From Sandaracinaceae bacterium (GTDB lineage: Bacteria; Myxococcota_A; Polyangia; Polyangiales; Sandaracinaceae): DNA of 64,000 bases. The stretch is taken from positions 372,001 through 436,000 of the forward strand of contig JACKEC010000018.1 of assembly GCA_020633195.1 (NCBI GenBank), read 5' to 3'. The translations under genes were made by a program, and so were the position numbers. This document shows, in pieces, positions 49,633 to 58,450 of the stretch; position 1 is the stretch's first letter; each line of letters begins with the position of its first letter. The notes beneath the pieces were generated by a model. It saw nothing but the letters and a program-made list of their open reading frames with translations. It had not been told where the DNA came from and did no database searches.

Positions 49633-50934
49633 GTGGACCGCCTCGGATCGGCTCTCGCAGTGGTCGCGCTCGCGTGGACGCTGGCTCCCGGCGCGGCGCA
49701 CGCGAGCCCGCAGGATCTGTTCGGCTACGGCGCCCGGACCCCCGCCCTCGCGATGACGGGCACCTCCTACGCCGAGGGCTACGAGGCGGTGTTCGCGAAC
49801 CCCGCGGGGCTCGGGCCGGTCCGCCGCCGCGCGCTCGGCGTCGGGTTCTCGGGCGGCGGCTTCGATCTGCACATCGACGGCGAGCGCTCGCCGCTCACGC
49901 CGCCCCGCGGCATGGTGATCGGCTTCCAGCTCCCGCTCCCGTTCGGCGACGTGCTCGAAGATCGCCTGACGTTCGGCGGCGCGTTCTACACGCCCTCCGA
50001 GGCACTCCTCCGCGGGACGGTCCGCTTCCCCGCGGTGCCGCAGTGGACGGTGCTCGACCGCGCGCAGGCCATCGCGATCATGCTCGGGCTCGGCATCGAC
50101 TTCCACGACGTCGTCGACGGGCTCTACATCGGGATCGGGGTGAGCGCGCTCGCCGACGTCTTCGGCGAGCTCGACGTGCGCCTCGACGAGACCAACGCGT
50201 TCAGCTCCGTCGTCGAGCTGCAGCTCGTGGCGACCTACGCCCCGACCGGCGGCATCAGCTACCGCACCGACGAGTGGGGGATCGGCGCCTCGTATCGCCA
50301 CGAGAACTACTCGCGCATCGACCTCGCCGTGCACACCGCGGACCTCCCGATCGAGGTGCCCGTCCTGCGGGTGGGCGGCGTCGTGCAGTACGACCCGCCC
50401 ACGATCCTCCTCGAGGGCTACTGGCGGCCGGACCCCGACGTGATGCTGGTGCTGAACCTCACCACGCGGCTCTGGAACTTCTACCCGGGCGCGCAGGTGC
50501 CGACGACGATGATGGGCCGCAACGCGCCGGCCCCCGAGTTCTCCGTCATGCCGAGCCCGCGCGCGGCGATCGAGGGGACCTTCCGCGACGACAACTTCGA
50601 GCTCGCCCTGCGGGGCGGCTACGCGTTCGAGCCGTCGCCGGCGCCGAACGCGCGCGTGGCGCCGCGCCGCACCGCGAGCGGCGACCCGGTCCCCGACGAC
50701 ACCGAGCCGCTGCGGATGATCGACAACCACCGGCACGTGCTCACCGCGGGCCTCGGCTGGACGATCCACCTCTCGGGAGACCACGGCGAGCGGCTCGTCT
50801 TCGACGCGTTCGCGCAGCTCCACGTCCTGCAGGACCGGACCCACGACATCGCCGCGACCGAGGCGGGGACCACGCCCATGGTCAGCGGCGGCGTGATCCT
50901 CTTCGGCGGCTGGACCGCCCGGGTGGAGTTCTGA
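49633..50934 (+). CDS. FadL/OmpP1-type outer-membrane porin 1
   Basis: 433 residues from GTG 49633. Signal peptide to Ala-His-Ala-Ser, then the family's NPA motif in VFANPAGLG (~48-56), the N-terminal hatch signature of FadL-type transporters for hydrophobic compounds. The rest alternates as in a ~14-strand barrel and ends in Phe (ARVEF). First gene of a four-gene operon; the next begins 3 bp on. Confidence 0.88.
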   Translation: MDRLGSALAVVALAWTLAPGAAHASPQDLFGYGARTPALAMTGTSYAEGYEAVFANPAGLGPVRRRALGVGFSGGGFDLHIDGERSPLTPPRGMVIGFQLPLPFGDVLEDRLTFGGAFYTPSEALLRGTVRFPAVPQWTVLDRAQAIAIMLGLGIDFHDVVDGLYIGIGVSALADVFGELDVRLDETNAFSSVVELQLVATYAPTGGISYRTDEWGIGASYRHENYSRIDLAVHTADLPIEVPVLRVGGVVQYDPPTILLEGYWRPDPDVMLVLNLTTRLWNFYPGAQVPTTMMGRNAPAPEFSVMPSPRAAIEGTFRDDNFELALRGGYAFEPSPAPNARVAPRRTASGDPVPDDTEPLRMIDNHRHVLTAGLGWTIHLSGDHGERLVFDAFAQLHVLQDRTHDIAATEAGTTPMVSGGVILFGGWTARVEF

Positions 50935-50937
50935 GCG

Positions 50938-52296
50938 ATGCGCGCCTTCGCCGTCGCCGTCGTCCTCCTCGCCGCCGCCCCCGCGGCCGCGCAGCCGATG
51001 GACACCTACGGCATGGGCTCGCGCTCGATCGCGCTCGGCGGCGCGGTGACCGCCGACGTCGAGGACTTCACCGCCAACTACTACAACCCCGCGGGCGTCG
51101 TGCGCGACGGCCAGCTGCGCTTCGGCGTGGGCTGGTTCGGCGCCGTCCACGACATGACCCTCAACGACGAGAGCAGCAACGTCGACCCGGTGCACGGGAT
51201 CGTCGCGGGGCTCAACGTGCCCGGCAACATCGGCGACTTCCGCTTCGCGTTCGGGCTCGCGCTGCACCTGAACGACCAGCGCGTCTCGCGCACGCGGGTG
51301 CTCCCGCGGATGCGCCCGCGCTGGGAGCTCTACGACAACCGCCCGCAGCGCACCTACCTCGCGACCCACGTCGCGATCGAGCCGTGGCCGTGGCTGCGGA
51401 TCGGCGGCGGCGTCGGCTTCCTCTCGTACTCGGAGGTCGACCTCTCGATCCGCGGCGAGATCGACATCGGCGCGCCGGAGCGCGGCTCGGCGCTCGACCA
51501 CGACGTGCTCGCCAACCTCGTGACCATCCGCTTCCCGCAGGTCGGCATCCAGGTGCAGCCCACCGAGTGGCTCGACTTCGGCGTCGTCTACCGCGGCGAG
51601 TACGCGCTGACGAGCGAGCTCTACGCGCAGGTCGGCGAGCCCGACGGGACGGGCCCCAACGCGGCCGGGCTCCTGGTCGGCGACACGTACGTGCCCGCCT
51701 ACCTCCAGCTCCTGAGCGCCTCCACCGGCGCCTACGTGCCGCACCAGATCTCGTTCGGCGCGAGCGTGCGGCCGATCCCGCAGCTCCGCATCGCGGTCGA
51801 GGTGACGTGGCTGATGTGGTCGCTCTACCAGAGCCCGATCGGGCTCACCGAGCTCGAGCTGCGCGTGACGCTGCCGCCGGAGCTCGCGGGGACGATCGTG
51901 ATCCCTCCGCTCGCCAACACCCTGCCCGTCGCCGCGGGGTTCTCGGACCGCGTGGTCCCCCGCCTCGGCGTCGAGTGGACCGCCCACGAGGACACGGACC
52001 TGCGCTTCGATCTGCGGGTCGGCTACTTCTACGAGAACAGCCCGGCGCCCGAGCAGAGCGGCGCCTACAACCTCGTCGACACCGACCGCCACGCCTGGAG
52101 CGCGGGCGCGGGCCTCGAGCTGCGCGGGCTGAGGCCGCTGCTGCCCGGCTCGCTCCGGTTCGACCTGCACCTGCAATACGGCTTCCTGCCTGCGCGGCGC
52201 ATGGTCAAGCTCTCCCCGATCGACCCGACCGGCGACTACGTCGCCTCCGGGCACATCTTCGCCGGCGGCCTCACCATGGAGGTCCGGTTCGAATGA
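50938..52296 (+). CDS. FadL/OmpP1-type outer-membrane porin 2
   Basis: 452 residues. Signal peptide to Ala-Ala-Ala-Gln, NYYNPAGVV (~45-53) NPA motif, barrel-like alternation, C-terminal MEVRFE (aromatic one residue from the end). Shares domain order with porin 1 and looks like a diverged duplicate (shared stretches around the mid-barrel DRHAWSAG/NHRHVLTAG positions). Overlaps the next start as ATGA. Confidence 0.88.
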   Translation: MRAFAVAVVLLAAAPAAAQPMDTYGMGSRSIALGGAVTADVEDFTANYYNPAGVVRDGQLRFGVGWFGAVHDMTLNDESSNVDPVHGIVAGLNVPGNIGDFRFAFGLALHLNDQRVSRTRVLPRMRPRWELYDNRPQRTYLATHVAIEPWPWLRIGGGVGFLSYSEVDLSIRGEIDIGAPERGSALDHDVLANLVTIRFPQVGIQVQPTEWLDFGVVYRGEYALTSELYAQVGEPDGTGPNAAGLLVGDTYVPAYLQLLSASTGAYVPHQISFGASVRPIPQLRIAVEVTWLMWSLYQSPIGLTELELRVTLPPELAGTIVIPPLANTLPVAAGFSDRVVPRLGVEWTAHEDTDLRFDLRVGYFYENSPAPEQSGAYNLVDTDRHAWSAGAGLELRGLRPLLPGSLRFDLHLQYGFLPARRMVKLSPIDPTGDYVASGHIFAGGLTMEVRFE

Positions 52297-53339
52297 GGTG
52301 GCGTCGCGTCGTCCCGCTCCTGTCGCTGATCGCCGCGTGCTCGACGATCGGGGATCCCGGCGGCATGCCCGACGGGCTCCCGCACGGTGGCACCGGCGCG
52401 TTCCGCCTCCTCGACGCCGAGGAGATCGGCATCGTCGGCTCGCTGCCCGGACGCGCGATGGTCCTGCGCGACGCCGTGGAGCGCGCCACCCCCGTGGACG
52501 GCTACCTCTTCTACGCGACCGCGCGCGTGCTCGACGAGCCGCCCCCGCTCCCCGACGACCAGCCGCCGAACGACATCTTCTGGGCCGCGTTCGAGCCGCG
52601 CCGCATCCACCGCGGCGAGGCTCGCGAGGAGGGCTTCGGCGGCTTCGCCTCGGGGCCCGAGGTGCTCGTCGCGAGCGACGCGTGGGAGGGCGGCGAGGTC
52701 TTCGACCCGTTCGTCGTCGTCGACGGCGGCACGGCGCGCCTCTACTACGCGGGCCTCGGTGGGATCGGCCTCGCCGAGGCGCCGGACGCGGGCGGCACGT
52801 TCACCCGGGTCGGCGCCGCGCCGATCGTCGCCGACGCGCGCCACCCGAGCGTCGTCCGCGGCGTCGACGGCGCGTGGTGGATGTACTACGAGGCGGCGGG
52901 CGCGATTCACTTCGCCCGCTCGGACGACGGCCGCGCGTTCACCCCGATGGGCCCCATCACGCTGAGCGACGACGACACCGGCGAAGGCACCGAGCTGCGC
53001 GTCGCGAGCCCCGGCGCGGTGCGCGTCGAGACCCGCGGCGACAGGACCTTGATCCGGCTCTACTTCGAGTCGGTGCGCGAGGGGATCACGGAGGGCGAGC
53101 TCTCCCACGTGTTCTACGTCGCGGGAAGCGAGGACGGCGTGACCTTCGAGCGCTACCCGATCCCGGTCATGGAGCAGAGCGACGTGCGCTTCCCGGCGCC
53201 CGTCCTCGTGGACGACCGCGTGACCCTCCTCTACGGCAACCTCCCGTTCTTCGGAGGCGCGTACCTCACGCGCGCGGTCGTCGCGGCGGTGGGGCCGGGC
53301 GGCTACCGGTTCGCCGCCCCCTCGACTCCGAGCCCGTGA
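52293..53339 (+). CDS. Five-bladed-propeller-like lipoprotein
   Basis: 348 residues from ATG 52293. Lipobox SLIAAC. Four or five repeats of the pattern 'DPfvv..gG..rLYYAG' / 'WMYYEAAGAIHFARSDDG' / 'SHVFYVAGSEDGVTF' resemble the blades of GH43/GH32-like propellers; no catalytic Asp/Glu set could be fixed. Third gene of the porin operon, so probably an outer-membrane partner of the porins. Confidence 0.82.
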   Translation: MRWRRVVPLLSLIAACSTIGDPGGMPDGLPHGGTGAFRLLDAEEIGIVGSLPGRAMVLRDAVERATPVDGYLFYATARVLDEPPPLPDDQPPNDIFWAAFEPRRIHRGEAREEGFGGFASGPEVLVASDAWEGGEVFDPFVVVDGGTARLYYAGLGGIGLAEAPDAGGTFTRVGAAPIVADARHPSVVRGVDGAWWMYYEAAGAIHFARSDDGRAFTPMGPITLSDDDTGEGTELRVASPGAVRVETRGDRTLIRLYFESVREGITEGELSHVFYVAGSEDGVTFERYPIPVMEQSDVRFPAPVLVDDRVTLLYGNLPFFGGAYLTRAVVAAVGPGGYRFAAPSTPSP

Positions 53340-53340
53340 C

Positions 53341-55470
53341 GTGGCTTCGTGGAGGACGTCCGTGCGTTCCGCCCGAGCCGCCGCGCTGGCCCTCTTCGTC
53401 GTCGCGTGCACGCGAGAGCACGCCGTGCCCGTCCGGCTCGTCGTCCCTCCGGCGACCGGATCGCTGAGCTACGAGCTCTGGGTCCTCGGCGCCGACGACG
53501 CGTGCCCGAGCGTCGAGCAGCTCGCGAGCGCGGGGCCCACGACGACGGTGTTGGCGCAGGTCGCGTTCGCGGGGGACCGCGGCCCGGCGCTGGGTCGGCT
53601 CGACGTCGACCGCGCGCGGTTCGTGGTCCTCGGCCGAGACGCGAGCTGCGTGCCCGTGCTCAGCGCGTGCGAGGCGCTGACGATCGACGAGGCCGGGGTG
53701 ACGATCACGCTGGCCCCGTACGCGTGGACGGGCGCGGACGTGTGCGGAGCGACCCGGAGCTGCGTCGCCGGGGCCTGCGCTTCGGAGGACACGGACGGCG
53801 GTGAGGCGACCACGGACGGAGGACCGGACGGCGGGAATGACGGCGGCGCGCGGGACGCCGGCGTGCTCGTTTGTCCCTCCCCGATGGGCGGCGACGCGGG
53901 CGTCCCGGGCGGCGCGTTCGACTTCACGCGGATCGAGATGGGCTCGGGCCTCGAGAGCTACCCCGGCGCGCCGACCCCGGAGCGCAACGCGGTCGACGTC
54001 GAGCTCCGAGACCTCGACGGAGACGACGACCTCGACGTGACGATCATCGATCACCACGGGGTGTGGCCGCACGGCAACGGGGCGTCCCGCGTCTACCGGA
54101 ACGACGGCGCGCGCGTGTTCGCGGACGTGACCGACGCCGTGTTCTCGCGCTTCCTGCCGACCCCGGGCACCGTCGATCCCAACAGCGCGTGGTCGGCGCT
54201 CTGGGTGACGCTCGACGGCGACGCGCGCCTCGACCTGTTCGCCGGCTCGGCGAACGAGACCGACGGCGCGCTCTTCCGCGACACCGCCGCAAGCGGCCTC
54301 CCCGAGGTGGCGCAGCTCCCGCTGTTCCCGAGCGCGGGCGCGCTGCGGGGCGACTCGGCCGCGGTGGCGGACGTGAACGGCGACGGCTGGCTCGACGTCC
54401 TCCTCGCGCACGGCGGCGACCGCCCTCGCCTCTTCCTGAACGGCGGCGCGACCGACGGTGTGTGGGTCGACGCGTCGGCGACCTGGCTTCCCGCGAGCGC
54501 GCCGCTCTACTCGGGGTTCCGACCGATCCTCGCGGACTTCGACGGCGATGGAGATCCGGACCTGCTCATCCAGCAACAGCTCGAGGGCGCCCGCACGACG
54601 CCCGAGCAGTGGAGCGGGATCACGCTCGGGACCCACTACCTCGAGAACGTCGGCGGCGCGTTCGAGGAGCGCACGGAGGCCTCCGGCGTCGCGGCGCTCC
54701 ACGCCGACGGAGCGCTGGCGGTCGGCGACTTCGACAACGACGGAGACCTCGACCTCGTGCAGGTCGGCAAGCCGGCCGAATTCACGACCACCGCGGTCCA
54801 CGTCCTCATGGCGGTCAACGAGGTGCGCGTGCTGCGCAACGACGGCGGCACGTTCACCGACGTGTCGGCGGGCGCGTTCCCCGTCGACCCGCCGATCCTC
54901 TACGACGTGTTCGCGTCCAACGAGCAGGCGGCGACCGGCGACTTCGACAACGACGGGCTGCTCGACGTGGTGATGATCCGCGACCGGCCGATGATCTGGG
55001 AGAACCTCGGGCCTCCGGGGATCCGCTTCAACCTGGCGCAGGACTACGCCGACGTCGAGAGCCACCGCCGCGTCGCGGTGGGTGACCTCGACGCCGACGG
55101 CGACGTGGACTTCGCCGCCACGCAGATCCACACCGGCCTCGGCGTTCGCCTCTTCGAGAACCAGCGCGGCGGCGCGGGCGCGCTGCGGATCGTGCTCCGC
55201 GACGCGAGCTCACCCAACCCGTTCGGCGTGGGCGCGCGCGTCGCCGTCTACGCCGTGGAGGCAGGCGCCCGCGGCCGCCTGATCGCGTCCCGCGCCGTGA
55301 TCGCGTCGACCGACCAGCACGTCGACTACATACAGCACGTCGCCTTGCCCTCCGACGGCTGCTACGAGGTCGAGGTGCGCTGGCCGCACGTCGACGGCGC
55401 GGCGGATCGCGTCGAGAGCGCCGTCGTTGCGCGCGAGCCCTTCGCGCAGACGCTGACGTTCCCCCGGTGA
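53341..55470 (+). CDS. FG-GAP/VCBS lipoprotein with ASPIC/UnbV-like end
   Basis: 709 residues from GTG 53341, one base after the previous stop. Lipobox LFVVAC, a Cys-containing N-terminal domain, an Asp/Gly linker, then repeats with Ca-binding loops of the DxDxDGxxD type (DLDGDDDLDV, DVNGDGWLDV, DFDGDGDPDL, DFDNDGDLDL, DFDNDGLLDV, DLDADGDVDF): a seven-bladed integrin-like propeller. The end (GVGARVAVYA...CYEVEVRWPHVDG) matches the ASPIC/UnbV module found after such propellers. Last gene of the porin operon. Confidence 0.92.
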   Translation: MASWRTSVRSARAAALALFVVACTREHAVPVRLVVPPATGSLSYELWVLGADDACPSVEQLASAGPTTTVLAQVAFAGDRGPALGRLDVDRARFVVLGRDASCVPVLSACEALTIDEAGVTITLAPYAWTGADVCGATRSCVAGACASEDTDGGEATTDGGPDGGNDGGARDAGVLVCPSPMGGDAGVPGGAFDFTRIEMGSGLESYPGAPTPERNAVDVELRDLDGDDDLDVTIIDHHGVWPHGNGASRVYRNDGARVFADVTDAVFSRFLPTPGTVDPNSAWSALWVTLDGDARLDLFAGSANETDGALFRDTAASGLPEVAQLPLFPSAGALRGDSAAVADVNGDGWLDVLLAHGGDRPRLFLNGGATDGVWVDASATWLPASAPLYSGFRPILADFDGDGDPDLLIQQQLEGARTTPEQWSGITLGTHYLENVGGAFEERTEASGVAALHADGALAVGDFDNDGDLDLVQVGKPAEFTTTAVHVLMAVNEVRVLRNDGGTFTDVSAGAFPVDPPILYDVFASNEQAATGDFDNDGLLDVVMIRDRPMIWENLGPPGIRFNLAQDYADVESHRRVAVGDLDADGDVDFAATQIHTGLGVRLFENQRGGAGALRIVLRDASSPNPFGVGARVAVYAVEAGARGRLIASRAVIASTDQHVDYIQHVALPSDGCYEVEVRWPHVDGAADRVESAVVAREPFAQTLTFPR

Positions 55471-55503
55471 CCCGCGCCGCCTCGCGGGAGTAGAGTGCCG
55501 CGC

Positions 55504-56118
55504 ATGGCGACCTACACCCTCACGTACTTCGACTTCCACGGCGGCCGCGGCGAGGACTGCCGGCTCGCGCTGCACCTCGGCGGCGCCGACTGGGCCGACG
55601 ATCGGCTCGGCCGCGGCACCTGGGCGGAGCGCAAGCCGACCACCCCGTTCGGCGGGGTGCCCGTGCTCGCGGTCGAGGGCAAGGGCACCCTCGCGCAGTC
55701 GAACGCGATCCTCGGCTACCTCGGGCGCACGTTCGGGATGCACCCCGCCGATCCGTTCGAGGGGGCGCGCCACGAGATGATTCTCGAGGCGGTCGAGGAG
55801 ATGCGGACGAAGGTCAGCACGACGCTGGCCATCTCGGAGCCCGAGGCCAAGAAGGCCGCGCGCGAGGCCCTCGCCGCGGGCCCGCTCCCCGCCTGGGCCG
55901 CGCAGGTCGAGGCCTGCATCGGCGACGGACCGTTCCTGGCCGGCGACGCCCTGAGCGTCACCGACCTGAAGCTCTTCGTCTTCCACAAGTGGTTCGCGAG
56001 CGGCGGGCTCGATCACGTCCCCACCGACGTGCTCGCGGGCGCGCCAAAGCTCACGCGCCTGTGCGAGGCGGTCAAGGCCCACCCCGGCGTCGTCGCGTAC
56101 TACGCGGCGCGGACCTGA
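55504..56118 (+). CDS. Glutathione S-transferase family protein
   Basis: 204 residues from ATG 55504 (GTG 55495 is alternative). The thioredoxin-like N-terminal domain starts TYTLTYFDFHGGRGED, with the glutathione-binding cis-Pro in FGGVPVL and SNAI (about 61-64 in LAQSNAILGYL); a helical C-terminal domain follows. Tyr near the N-terminus suggests the sigma/alpha-like classes. Role: conjugation or reduction of electrophiles in the cytosol. Confidence 0.92.
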   Translation: MATYTLTYFDFHGGRGEDCRLALHLGGADWADDRLGRGTWAERKPTTPFGGVPVLAVEGKGTLAQSNAILGYLGRTFGMHPADPFEGARHEMILEAVEEMRTKVSTTLAISEPEAKKAAREALAAGPLPAWAAQVEACIGDGPFLAGDALSVTDLKLFVFHKWFASGGLDHVPTDVLAGAPKLTRLCEAVKAHPGVVAYYAART

Positions 56119-56124
56119 CCGACC

Positions 56125-57393
56125 TCAGCCCCCGGCCCGGGCGGCTTCGATCGCGGTCTGGAAGCGGCTGAAGGGCTGCGCGCCGCTGACGAGCTCGCCG
56201 TTGATGAGGAACGACGGCGTCCCGATGCGCATGCCCGCGTCGCGGACGGCGTCCATGTCGGACTGCACCCGAGCGCGGTGGCGGTGGTCGCGCAGCGCAG
56301 CCCCGACGCGGCTCGAGTCGACGCCCTGCACCCGACCGGAGAGGGAGATCAGGGTGTCGGTGGTCAGCGAGCGCTGATTCTCGAACAGCAGGTCGTGGTA
56401 GGCCCAGAACGCCGCGTCGCCGGCCTGCTCGTACACCTCGACGGACGCCTCCGCGGCCGGCATCGCGTTCTGGTGGAACGGCAAGGGGTAGTGACGCCAG
56501 ACGATCCGCACGTCGCTCGGGTAGGTCTCGACGACCTGCTCCATCGTGGGGTTCACCCGGGCGCAGAAGGGACACTGGAAGTCGCTGAAGACCTGGATCG
56601 TCACCGGCGCGGAGGCCGGGCCGCGCGTGGGCGCGCGCGCCGGGAGCGGCACGTCGTAGTGGTCCCCGGCCGCCGGGCGCGCGGCGACGGGCTCGGGCGC
56701 CGGCGTCGGCGTCGGCTCGTAGTCGTAGGGCTCGATCGGCGGCGGCTCGTAGCGGTAGGCGTCCTCGCTCGCGCGGCGCGCCGCGAAGAACATGATGCCG
56801 CCGATGCCGCAGACCCCGCAGACCGCGAGGAGGACGGCGCCGCCGATGATCCCGCCGACGATGAGGCCCGTGTTGCTCCCCGACTTGGACACGTGCGCCG
56901 GCTGCGCGACCGGCGCGCCGTACGGCGACGCCACGGGCGCGCCGAACCCTCCCGCCGCGGGGGCGCCCATCGGCGCACCGAACGCGCCCGCGCTCGGCTT
57001 CGGAGCGGCGCCCGGCGTGTGCTCCGGGAGCGCGCGGATCTGCGCGAGGAGCCCGGCCTTCTGCGCCTCGGGGACACGGACCGCCCAGTGCTCGATCGGG
57101 GCGGACTCCTTGGTCGCGTACGCCGAGAGCACGCCGAGGACGGCCGCGGGATCGCGCCCCATCGTCTCGAGCTCGCCGCCGGCCCCGTCGGCGCTCACGA
57201 CCAGCAGATCCAGGTCGGTCGGGATCATCGCGGGCTCGCCGTCGAGGAACGCCCAGCCGCCCACCACCATCGTGACGCCGTCGGGCCGGTCGTAGACCTG
57301 CTTGCGCACGTAGAGGCCCATGTCCTGGTACTTCGACCGGAGCGCGCTCTCCGCGTCCGCCCAGGCCTTCGCCGCGACTACTCGTTGGTTCAT
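56125..57393 (-). CDS. DsbA-fold thiol oxidoreductase with N-terminal cytosolic domain
   Basis: 422 residues. A ~110-residue cytosolic domain of unknown type, a Gly/Ala/Pro linker, one transmembrane helix (~174-201), a Pro-rich spacer, then a thioredoxin/DsbA domain outside the membrane: redox motif FQCPFCARV (CPFC, ~273), RHYPLPFH, and cis-Pro in RIGTPSFLIN. The CPFC centre and helical insert fit the DsbA/Thioredoxin_4 class, acting on disulfides in exported proteins, of which this genome region encodes many. ATG 57393. Confidence 0.92.
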   Translation of the reverse strand: MNQRVVAAKAWADAESALRSKYQDMGLYVRKQVYDRPDGVTMVVGGWAFLDGEPAMIPTDLDLLVVSADGAGGELETMGRDPAAVLGVLSAYATKESAPIEHWAVRVPEAQKAGLLAQIRALPEHTPGAAPKPSAGAFGAPMGAPAAGGFGAPVASPYGAPVAQPAHVSKSGSNTGLIVGGIIGGAVLLAVCGVCGIGGIMFFAARRASEDAYRYEPPPIEPYDYEPTPTPAPEPVAARPAAGDHYDVPLPARAPTRGPASAPVTIQVFSDFQCPFCARVNPTMEQVVETYPSDVRIVWRHYPLPFHQNAMPAAEASVEVYEQAGDAAFWAYHDLLFENQRSLTTDTLISLSGRVQGVDSSRVGAALRDHRHRARVQSDMDAVRDAGMRIGTPSFLINGELVSGAQPFSRFQTAIEAARAGG

Positions 57394-57440
57394 CCGCGTC
57401 TCCTACGCCCGAGGGACCCGAACCTACCTCGCGCGACGGC

Positions 57441-57860
57441 TCACGGACAGGCGACGACCCAGCGGCCGTCGTGCTTGGTCAGCGTCAACGTGCCCGACTG
57501 CTCGGCGTGCGCGATGTCGACCTCGCCCGTCGTCACCGTGACCCCGAAGATCTCCTGCGTGCCGCCGCTGCCGTGCGCCGGCCCGGCGACCTCGTAGCGC
57601 ACCGTCGCGCGCTCCTCGCCCGTCTCGACCGGGGTCACCGTCAGCGTCTCGATGGTGATGGGCGCGCCCATCATGCGGACCGAGTCCACCCGCGTCATCG
57701 CCTGGTCCGAGTGGCACGCCGGATCGAGGTTGGCGCGGATCTCGGCCTCGTTCTGCGCCGAGCCGGCGCGCAGGTAGGCCTCCGCGATCTGCGCCGGGGT
57801 GGCGTCGGATCCGGAGCCGCAGGCGGTGAGCAGGAGGGTGGCGAAGAGGAGGCTGCGCAT
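57441..57860 (-). CDS. Small lipoprotein, NTF2/DUF4878-like
   Basis: 139 residues from ATG 57860. Lipobox LLLTAC; helix QIAEAYLRAGSAQNEAEI then a curved beta-sheet ending KHDGRWVVACP, as in NTF2-like lumazine-binding lipoproteins. Two Cys may pair. 11 bp after the preceding gene on the same strand and 47 bp before the DsbA-like gene. Confidence 0.82.
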   Translation of the reverse strand: MRSLLFATLLLTACGSGSDATPAQIAEAYLRAGSAQNEAEIRANLDPACHSDQAMTRVDSVRMMGAPITIETLTVTPVETGEERATVRYEVAGPAHGSGGTQEIFGVTVTTGEVDIAHAEQSGTLTLTKHDGRWVVACP

Positions 57861-57871
57861 CGCGTGGAGGT

Positions 57872-58432
57872 CTACCACGTCGCGACGACCTCGGCGTGCT
57901 CGTCCCCGCCGCGCGCGCCGGCCAGGATCTCGATCCGGGTGGTGTCCCCGGCCGCGAGGCGGACGAGGTGCTCGGCGCCGGACATGTGCTCGATCCAGAG
58001 GTTGTCGTCGAAGCCGCCCACGTCGACCCACCGCGCGCGCAGGCGGCGCGGGTGAGACTCGACGACCTCGATGCGGCCGTGGTCGAAGTAGCGGGTGTAG
58101 ACCCGCTGCGCGATCTTCATGATCGTCGCGGGCGACAGCATCCGCAGGATCAGCTTGTGGTAGGTGCGGAAGTCGAGCTCCATCGACTCGCGACCGACGA
58201 GGCGCACGAGGTCGTCGGAGTCCTCGAAGGTGCGGATGGTGCGCCACAGCTGGCAGTACCACGCGACCGGGTACCAGCCCGACGCGACGATGCCGCCGTA
58301 GCGCCACGCCTCGCCGAGCTCGCCGTCGAGCGCGGCCTGGACGCGCGCGGTGAGGGACGGGTCGCGCACGACGTCGAGCGTGTCGAACACCGAGCGGAAG
58401 ACCAAGCCCTTGACCTTGGGGACCCCTCCCAT
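57872..58432 (-). CDS. DUF2378-like myxobacterial family protein (tentative)
   Basis: 186 residues, cytosolic. The opening KVKGLVFRSVFDTL, a central WYPVAWYCQLWRTI and a late LRARWVDVGGFDDN stretch fit what I remember of the DUF2378 (TIGR02265) paralogous family of myxobacteria, whose function is unknown. It starts 18 bp after the permease gene. Family assignment is from memory of the pattern only. Confidence 0.7.
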   Translation of the reverse strand: MGGVPKVKGLVFRSVFDTLDVVRDPSLTARVQAALDGELGEAWRYGGIVASGWYPVAWYCQLWRTIRTFEDSDDLVRLVGRESMELDFRTYHKLILRMLSPATIMKIAQRVYTRYFDHGRIEVVESHPRRLRARWVDVGGFDDNLWIEHMSGAEHLVRLAAGDTTRIEILAGARGGDEHAEVVATW

Positions 58433-58450
58433 GCGCAGGAGGATAGCGCC

